Shown here: one piece after another, positions 58,009 to 64,000 of the stretch
Layout: the number at the start of each line of letters is the position of its first letter
How positions within the stretch are numbered: the stretch's first letter is position 1
Assembly: GCF_023051105.1 (NCBI RefSeq)
Contig: NZ_JALKIL010000001.1
Span: forward strand, 124,001-188,000
From: Anaerobiospirillum sp. NML120449
GTDB taxonomy: Bacteria; Pseudomonadota; Gammaproteobacteria; Enterobacterales; Succinivibrionaceae
DNA: 64,000 nucleotides
Reading direction: 5' to 3'
Position numbers and translations under genes: made by a program
The notes under the pieces: model-generated
Told to the model about the DNA's origin: nothing
Databases searched by the model: none
What the model saw: the letters and a program-made list of their open reading frames with translations, nothing else

Positions 58009-58941
58009 TTATCCGAGCAGGGACAGACCAAGCTGTGGACGGGTATTAGCCTGCATGAGCATGGAGGTAGCGGCCTGCTGAATAATGGACTGCTGGGACA
58101 GATTGGCTGATTCTTCAGCGAAATCTGCATCGCGAATTCTGCTGCGGGCGTCTGCCTGGTTGGCAGAAACGTTTGCCTGGTTACGAATTGAGCTTTCCAG
58201 TCTGTTTTGGATTGCACCTAGGTCAGCTCTCTGTGAGTCAACGTGGGCAATCAGCTTGTCCATAACATTGATAACACCCTGAGTAGCTTTTACGGAACTA
58301 AAGGTAACGCCACCAAGCTGACCATTTGCTGCCTCATCCCAGCCATCAGCATCCTTAGTAGGCTTATTATTGTTACCATATGCAGTCGCAATCATGTCTA
58401 CTACTTTCATGGAGTGGGCGTTGAAGGTGATGGTATCACCGCTGTTAGCTCCTACCTGAAGGGTCATTACACCCATTTTGGCATTGGTCTTATCAGCAAC
58501 ATAAATAGAGTCAGCGCCGGCACCGTCAAGAACTTTCTGGCCACCGAACTTGGTCTGCTGGGCAATACGGCTGATTTCGGCCATTAATGAGTTGGCTTCG
58601 GTCTGGAGGGCTTTGCGGTCTTCAGCTGTGTTGGTGCCGTTGGAGGCCTGAACAGCCAGGGTACGAACCTTCTGCAGCATGCCAGTGATTTCGTCCATAC
58701 CGCCTTCAACGGTCTGGGCAAGAGCGATACCGTCAGAGGCGTTGCGGTTACCCTGGTTCAGGCCGTTAATCTGAGTTGTCAGTCGGCTGCTGATTTGTAA
58801 GCCAGCGGCATCGTCCTTGGCACTGTTAATTCTCATGCCAGAGGAGAGTCTCTGGTATGTAGTAGTCAGCTGGTTCTGGACATTATTAAGATATCTGCGT
58901 CCGTTAAGAGAGCTTACATTGGTATTTACATATACTGCCAT
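58009..58941 (-). CDS. Flagellin 6 (second cluster)
   Basis: Filament subunit, 310 aa, same subtype as flagellin 5 ([21 protein letters not shown]-terminal QLGLSLLG) with a different variable middle ([36 protein letters not shown]). No cysteine. It shares leader and terminator sequences with flagellin 5, consistent with a tandem duplication followed by divergence of the exposed domain. The sigma-54-like near-match is at 58968-58982. Confidence 0.96.
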   Translation of the reverse strand: MAVYVNTNVSSLNGRRYLNNVQNQLTTTYQRLSSGMRINSAKDDAAGLQISSRLTTQINGLNQGNRNASDGIALAQTVEGGMDEITGMLQKVRTLAVQASNGTNTAEDRKALQTEANSLMAEISRIAQQTKFGGQKVLDGAGADSIYVADKTNAKMGVMTLQVGANSGDTITFNAHSMKVVDMIATAYGNNNKPTKDADGWDEAANGQLGGVTFSSVKATQGVINVMDKLIAHVDSQRADLGAIQNRLESSIRNQANVSANQADARSRIRDADFAEESANLSQQSIIQQAATSMLMQANTRPQLGLSLLG

Positions 58942-59300
58942 AATCTGGACCTCTGATTTAATACCTCAGCATAAATAAGCCAACTTAACGCTGCTGGGGT
59001 TGCATGGGGAAGAAGCGATCTCTTATCACTTGTATTCAAGTTAACGCCTGTACAGTTAATTGGTTGATGTGTTGAAACGTTTAGCAAAACATTTGTGATA
59101 CAGAGCGCATGCATACGTTATTTATAGATACATAGATCCGGTGTGCGAAAGGCTGTGGCAGTACAGGCTGATGAGTGGGTATGTGTACTGGAGCCTGGTC
59201 AGGTTGAGCTGGTGTGCCCTGACATCTTTCAAACATGAACAAAAGGCTTATTTCCGCAAGGAAATAAGCCTTTTGCGTTGCTGTTCTGCTTATGGCTGGT
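58942..59300. other. Flagellin 6 leader and lipoprotein terminator region
   Basis: No gene. The first ~60 bases repeat the flagellin 5 leader; the right end is the terminator at 59240. Confidence 0.55.
59240..59275 (-). terminator. Terminator of the DUF4156-like gene
   Basis: Perfect 16-bp arms caaaaggcttatttcc (59240-59255) and 59260-59275; on the minus strand it ends cttttgttcatg. It lies 26 bases past the stop. Confidence 0.88.
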
Positions 59301-59750
59301 TTATCGGCCGTAGTAGAAGTAGCGATCGTCCAGGTTGAGGGTTGGCTGAGGCAGGCCGTACTGAATGTGGGCCTGGCCATAAGGGTTATTCATTACGGGA
59401 CCAACGTCAAGTGGACAGCGGTAGGCACGGCCTGACAGGGCAACACCTACATCGACGCTCAGGCGGTTGAGCAACTGGCCATAGGCGTAGGTCTCTACAA
59501 GATGGCTTGCGCCCAATTTGGCAGCTTTAAGCTTGAGGTCATAGCGGGCATTTTCAATGGTCATGCGTGGAGGGGTATCTACATTTCCCAGAAAGGCGCA
59601 GCCACGTACTTCGTATGGCAGGGCGGTTATAACTCCAAATGCCATGGCCTCGTCATAGGCCGAGGAGCATCCATTGAGCAGTGGCGCGCAGGCAACGGCC
59701 GCTGCCAGAGCGGTAGCGGAGCTCAGTTTGCTGATTCGGGAAAGCCTCAT
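59301..59750 (-). CDS. DUF4156-like lipoprotein
   Basis: 149 aa. The start is ATG 59750 with a TGAGG site six bases upstream; an upstream TTG (59771) is less likely. The signal peptide ends in lipobox L25-N-G-C28. The mature part matches the DUF4156/YjeI pattern: GCAFLGNVDT, then NARYDLKLKAAKLGASHLVE (the DLKNKAA..GGN helix of the family), then VGVALSGRAYRCP. Two conserved Cys (in GCAFL and YRCP) could form a disulfide. The C-terminal ~35 residues (Gln/Tyr/Pro-rich, ending DDRYFYYGR) are extra. Envelope lipoprotein of unknown function; monocistronic. Confidence 0.82.
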   Translation of the reverse strand: MRLSRISKLSSATALAAAVACAPLLNGCSSAYDEAMAFGVITALPYEVRGCAFLGNVDTPPRMTIENARYDLKLKAAKLGASHLVETYAYGQLLNRLSVDVGVALSGRAYRCPLDVGPVMNNPYGQAHIQYGLPQPTLNLDDRYFYYGR

Positions 59751-60414
59751 AAGCAACCTCAGTATGGTCAAAAAAACGGTTTATTCTCTAAAGACAGGGC
59801 CCCTGTTTTCGCCGTATCTGCAAATACGGCAGTTAATATGAAAGCAGGTCAGCAGGACTGTCGGGCACGTGTTGTTCTCTCAATAAAATGAGGCTTGTGC
59901 AATGTTAAGCATTTATGGTCTCTCTCTCCTGAGACTGTGCACGTGCGTGATGGCCATTATACAGCCTTGTTATCAAGGCTAAACAGGTGCATCACTGCCA
60001 CTGGCCAATAATGAAGACCTCGTCACAAAGGGGGATCAAAGCTGTGCACTGTACTGACGCGCAAAAGGGGCAGATAAAGCCAGAGCGGGCGGATTATTCG
60101 GAGGCTTCGTTGATTGACGTTTTTTCAGCCTGATGTGGACTGTGAAGGGATGGAGGTTGTTGCAGCAGCGTTTCATGGATGGGATCTGTGTGTTTTGTGC
60201 TTTGGCGACAACAGGGGCGGCTGGATGCAGAGCGTGAGTATATGGGGGATTAGAGCTGGGCAGGATTTATGATGCTTGCCTATTTTGGGTGATTGGAGCG
60301 GGGCAGGGTGGAGGATGATGCGGCGGCAGCGTCTGGTTGGGCTGACGCTGCCGTCTGGCGGCTGGGCAGCATTGCGGCTGCGTTTGCAGCTGCCGCTGCT
60401 GCCCGTGGAGGGGC
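59751..60414. other. Intergenic between the lipoprotein and lpxL genes
   Basis: No gene. The left part should hold the lipoprotein promoter. Near 60345-60405 the DNA is rich in gctgc/gcagc words that can fold into several hairpins without a T-run (possible weak lpxL terminator). Confidence 0.45.
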
Positions 60415-61443
60415 TTATTCGATGTCAGGGTAGCGGGATGGCTCGCCTTCTGGTGTGGTCTTGAAGCGGCGGTGCATCCACAGGTACTGGGCAGGGTCTG
60501 ACATGATCATCTGCTCGATAACCTTGTTGGCGCGTGCTGTGTCAGCAACAGGGTCGTCTGTTGGGAAGTTTTCCAGAGGATCAAGTACGCGCAGACGGTA
60601 ACCGTTCTTTTCACGTACCAGCCAGAATGGCTGAACCTTAACATCCTTAATACGGGCAAGGTCGTGCAGACCGGTTACAGTACAGGCCTTGTCAACACCA
60701 AAGAAAGGCACGAATACGGAGCTGCTGCGGCCATAGTCCTGATCAGGGGCATACCAGATGGGATAGCCTTTCATTACTGCCTTGACCATTGAGCGCACGT
60801 CAGTACGGTCTACCAGAGCAAGATTGGCGCGCAGACGGCCATTGACCTGAATGAACTCCCAGACAGGGTGGTCGGAGCTGCGGTAAACACCAATACCTGG
60901 TTTGATAGCCATGGCATAGAGGCGGGCACCAATTTCCAGGGTAACCATATGGCAGGTAAAGGCAATGGTACGGGTATTGGCCTCACCAAGCTCACGGGCT
61001 TTTTTGAGCTCGTTTTCATCAATGATGAGCAGACGGCGCAGGCGCCAGTCGGGCCAGAACCATGCAATACCTGTTTCAAAAGCGGCTATGCTGGTGTTTT
61101 CAAAGATACGTTTTTGCAGCTCGGCACGCTCCTCATCGCTTTTTTCCGGGAATGCCAGTTTGAGATTGGTTGATACCACATAACGGCGGGACTTGAAGAA
61201 GCGGTGCATGAGTTTGCCAATCAGGCGTCCTGTTGCCAGGATGCACCGGTAAGGCAGCAGATTGACGATGAGGTAAAGAGTAATAATGGCGGCCCATGAG
61301 CCCCAGAAAGCAGGTCGTAGCAGGTCCCAGGTAAAAGGTATTCCTTCAGTCACACCCGTGCCCCAGGAAATATTACGCTGGGTGTTTCGGTGTTGTCGGG
61401 AACGCTCTTCAAAGGATTTATGAAGCTTGATTTTCCTTGCCAT
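60415..61443 (-). CDS. lpxL: Lipid A late acyltransferase, LpxL/HtrB type
   Basis: Inner-membrane acyltransferase that adds a secondary acyl chain to Kdo2-lipid IVA during LPS synthesis. 342 aa (E. coli LpxL 306), with a ~40-residue basic N-terminal extension (MARKIKLHKSFEERSRQHRN). One membrane helix at about 46-64; catalytic HX4E motif H165-MVTL-E170 in TCHMVTLE; RSSDHPVWEFIQ, YAPDQDYGRSSSVFVPFFGV and LWMHRRFKT are as in LpxL/LpxP/LpxM. Whether it is the L, P or M enzyme is not certain from motifs alone. Monocistronic. Confidence 0.9.
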   Translation of the reverse strand: MARKIKLHKSFEERSRQHRNTQRNISWGTGVTEGIPFTWDLLRPAFWGSWAAIITLYLIVNLLPYRCILATGRLIGKLMHRFFKSRRYVVSTNLKLAFPEKSDEERAELQKRIFENTSIAAFETGIAWFWPDWRLRRLLIIDENELKKARELGEANTRTIAFTCHMVTLEIGARLYAMAIKPGIGVYRSSDHPVWEFIQVNGRLRANLALVDRTDVRSMVKAVMKGYPIWYAPDQDYGRSSSVFVPFFGVDKACTVTGLHDLARIKDVKVQPFWLVREKNGYRLRVLDPLENFPTDDPVADTARANKVIEQMIMSDPAQYLWMHRRFKTTPEGEPSRYPDIE

Positions 61444-61781
61444 CTGTTTTGAAAATTCCTGCTTAGCTTTGGTATAGCCCGAGTTGTTGCCGCAGATCTG
61501 CTCACAGCAGCGCAGGCTGCAGCAAGTGATACGAGTTGAGTTTAATGTTCAGCGGAACAGTGAACAGAGGATCTTTGCAGACATGAGTTTCAGTACCAGG
61601 GATCCTGACAGTGCTTGAACGCAGCTCAATTGGGCATTGTGAATTGTGGCATTGATTTGCCTTGCACTGCCGGCCTGATAAGTCCTGACACCATGAACAG
61701 TCATTAAGTTGCTGACGTACGCTGGCCTGGCCTGGCCTGTCTTGTCCTGGCCGGCTGTGGCCGTGTATGGCCTTGCCTTGC

Positions 61782-61893
61782 TTTGCATAGCCTGTTGTAG
61801 CCTGGCAGAGCTGGCCTTGCATAGCATGGACTGTTGTGGCCTGGCATAGCTGGCCTTGCATAGCATGGCCTGTAGCGGCCTGGCAGGGCTGGC
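61782..61893. repeat. 39-bp tandem repeat, 3 copies
   Basis: Units at 61782-61815 (34 bases, with a 5-base deletion), 61816-61854 and 61855-61893; each starts (c/t)ttgcatagc and ends ctggc. Palindromic ccagg/cctgg words flank it. Confidence 0.83.
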
Positions 61894-62144
61894 CTGGCAG
61901 AAGCATTGCTGTGACTGTCAGCTGTCAGAGCTGAGAAAAACGGCAGTGGATGACTGGATATGATTTGCTGCTCAGGCAGGTGTTTGATAACAGGGCCCAA
62001 TGGACTTGATGTCCGTAACTATGACCTCTGTAGCCCGGCAAAGGCCCCAGTTCCATCATTTAAAGAATAGCACATCAATGCCCCTGTCATTAAACACTTA
62101 CATCCATTTTGAATGTTTGTGTATGGTTACTTGTGCTCTAAGGG

Positions 62145-62171
62145 CTAAAAATAAGCCCGGCAGTGCCGGGC
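62145..62171 (-). terminator. Terminator of galR-like gene
   Basis: gcccggc-agt-gccgggc (62155-62171); on the minus strand it is followed by ttattttta. It lies about 195 bases past the stop. Confidence 0.7.
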
Positions 62172-62365
62172 ATGGTTGCAGTACTGATTGTCATATCTGG
62201 ACCAGGGAGCAGAGTCATAATCAGGGACTGTGGCTTGTGATTGCATGCATGGCCAGTGTCAGGCAGGTATCTGGTACAGCGCGAATCTGGCTGATAAGTT
62301 CAGACTTTTTAAGCGCTTTTGGGGGCCTGACATCTGTGTGATGGACCAGGTGGCAAATGCTGTTA

Positions 62366-63379
62366 TCAGGCTCCAGTGATGTTGAGTACGCTGTCGCGGC
62401 GTACCAGGGAGACGTCCATACGATGAGGGGCCTCCACGGTTTCATTGCTGTAGAGCTTGATGGTACGCAGCACGGCTTCCTCGGCCATTTTGATAATAGG
62501 GTTATCGACTGTAGTCAGGGCCGGCCACATGCTTTTGCTCAGATAGAGGTTATCAAAGCCGGTAATACTGATATCTCCAGGTACTTTCAGTCCCTGGGAG
62601 TAGAAGTAAGGTATGGCACCTGCTGCCATTACATCGCTATAGCAGGCAATGGCAGTGAAGTCTTTGCCCGGGGTGCAGCGCTTGAGCAGCTCTCTTGCAG
62701 CCTGAGTACCGCCCTCAAGTGATGGAGGGGCTGAGAACACCAGGCCAGGATTGAAGTTGATGCCGTTGGCCGTAAGGGTATCGACATAGCCCTGCAGACG
62801 CTCTCTGGCATCAAGAATCTCGTGCTCTGAGTTGAAGAAAGCAATCTTGCGGTGACCGTTGGCAATAAGCTCATTTACGGCCATGCGCTCACCTTCGTAA
62901 TTGTCCGTGTTCAGACAGCGGGTTTCGTAGCCGGGAATAACACGGTTGATGAGCACCATGGAAGGCATCTGCTCCATGTACATGCTCATTTCATCGTCAT
63001 CAATGGCCATAGCGTGAACTACAAGGCCTCGGCACTTGTAGGCAATCAGGGATTCAATGGCATTGCGTTCGCGTTCGGCATCGTGATGGCCCTGAGCTAC
63101 CAGCAGGCTCAGTCCATAAGGCTGGATGGCATCATCAGAGGCCTTGATGGCAGTAGCAAAGTAGGGATCGGCAACGTCTGAGACCACCATGCCGATAGTA
63201 CGATAATCGCGCTGGGCCAGAGCTCTGGCATTGGCGTTAGGGTGGAAATTGAGCTCACGCTGAGCCTGAAGCACAGCTTCACGAACTGAAGGGCTTACCC
63301 TTGGGGAATTGTTGATAACACGCGAGACGCTGGCAATAGAAACATTAGCCTTCCTGGCTACATCACGAATGGTTGACAT
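62366..63379 (-). CDS. galR: LacI-family repressor, GalR/GalS-like
   Basis: 337 aa, the usual length. Helix-turn-helix and hinge: TIRDVARKANVSIASVSRVINN (3-24), then HPNANARALAQ. The periplasmic-binding-protein-like effector domain is close to GalR/GalS: VVHAMAIDDDEM, MVLINRVIPGYETRC, GHRKIAFF, ACYSDVMAAGAIPY, PGDISITGFDN and the C-terminal LVRRDSV. Effector and targets are not shown by context: no galactose genes are adjacent, and the two bracketing gaps carry no obvious GalR-type operator. The symbol reflects closest family, not proven function. Monocistronic. Confidence 0.85.
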   Translation of the reverse strand: MSTIRDVARKANVSIASVSRVINNSPRVSPSVREAVLQAQRELNFHPNANARALAQRDYRTIGMVVSDVADPYFATAIKASDDAIQPYGLSLLVAQGHHDAERERNAIESLIAYKCRGLVVHAMAIDDDEMSMYMEQMPSMVLINRVIPGYETRCLNTDNYEGERMAVNELIANGHRKIAFFNSEHEILDARERLQGYVDTLTANGINFNPGLVFSAPPSLEGGTQAARELLKRCTPGKDFTAIACYSDVMAAGAIPYFYSQGLKVPGDISITGFDNLYLSKSMWPALTTVDNPIIKMAEEAVLRTIKLYSNETVEAPHRMDVSLVRRDSVLNITGA

Positions 63380-64000
63380 ATAAACTCAACTCCATCAATC
63401 CTGTCAGCGCCCATCTCACCGCTGATTTGTGGCGCTATTGCCTGAGCCATGATCTGCATAGATCATTACAGGCCGCATTCTTTATGCGCTAAGGCCGGCC
63501 TTACAGCAGGCAGCAAAACTATGTCCGGACAGCTTCCTGGTGTTTATGAGGTTTCAGTTAAGCCTCTATCAGCTCCCGGCAGATAAAACCTTATTTGTTC
63601 TTTACCATGCCCGCCTTTGTGTGCAGGCGTCATGTGCATATTCACGCAGCTGCTGACCACTGCTGCTCAAATGGTGTCTTAAGACAGCCGCTGCACAGCA
63701 CTGCCAATTTTTCTGCTTTATGCAACGTGCATTTGCTGTGGCTGAAGAGCCATGGCTGTCTGAATTTATGATATTTACTGAAACCTTATTCCTGCAGTGG
63801 CATCTGCAGCAGCAGATGCATCTGAGGTTATATCTGCACTCGCAACAGCTGCAAAGCGGTCGGGACGTGATGCATTGACAATGTTCGCACCACCGTCATG
63901 CACCTGGCAGAGAAAGCAGATGAAAACAACACTCAGAAGAGATTTACTCCAGGTGAGATGGTCCTGATGGTGCTGTATATATCTACAGCTGGACCGGACC
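63380..64000. other. Right-hand end, no gene recognised
   Basis: 621 bases with no convincing frame, repeat array or terminator. It should contain the galR promoter, but I see no clear -35/-10 pair. Confidence 0.5.

Larger units (their letters stand above)
61444..62365. other. Intergenic with 39-bp repeats
   Basis: No gene. Contains the repeat at 61782 and the galR terminator at 62145; the rest has no recognised signal. Confidence 0.55.

Overview
The window looks like chromosomal DNA of a motile, anaerobic or facultative gammaproteobacterium, most likely in or near the Succinivibrionaceae (Anaerobiospirillum/Succinivibrio type); this placement is inference. Supporting it are best matches to enterobacterial families throughout (YheS, RlmJ, RNase D, DsbB, Cca, UppP, TsaD, S21, GlnE, LpxL, GalR), a C4-dicarboxylate fermentation set (aspA, dcuA) with the Na+/H+ antiporter NhaB, and six flagellin genes. 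No rRNA, tRNA or CRISPR array was recognised.

Layout. 0-10 kb: an LpoB-like lipoprotein, yheS, rlmJ and an aldo-keto reductase on +, then rnd and dsbB on -. 12-21 kb: aspA, dcuA and nhaB, all on +, each separated by about 2-2.5 kb of non-coding DNA. 22-30 kb: cca (+), uppP, folB-folK and tsaD (-), and rpsU (+), remnants of a cluster that is contiguous in enterobacteria. 30-34.5 kb: four tandem flagellin genes (-), each with a sigma-54-type promoter, a short inverted repeat next to the ribosome binding site and its own terminator. 35-38 kb: an ExeA/GspA-like ATPase and a small membrane protein. 39-44 kb: a HAD-like protein with a Gln-rich tail and an aberrant IS256-type transposase. 46-50 kb: a YgiM-like SH3 protein and two orphan genes with atypical codons. 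50.5-53.6 kb: glnE. 56-59 kb: two more flagellins. 59-63.4 kb: a DUF4156-like lipoprotein, an LpxL-type acyltransferase and a GalR-like repressor.

The most unusual global property is low coding density. By my own sum of accepted genes only about 33 kb of 64 kb is protein coding. The long gaps repeatedly carry short direct tandem repeats (units about 20-50 bp, 2-7 copies), and nearly every array has its own sequence. Most genes are single-gene units with strong hairpin terminators; the only tight operon is folB-folK. The ATPase/membrane-protein pair is probably a second operon.

For an undescribed system, the strongest leads are: (i) the covarying inverted repeat directly upstream of each tandem flagellin; (ii) the IS256-like protein that lacks the second catalytic Asp and carries a Cys/His-rich insertion; (iii) the two orphan genes sharing an ACAAAA(C/T)GTTTT-type site; (iv) the hairpin-dense segment at 54.65-54.97 kb; (v) the tandem repeats as a class.
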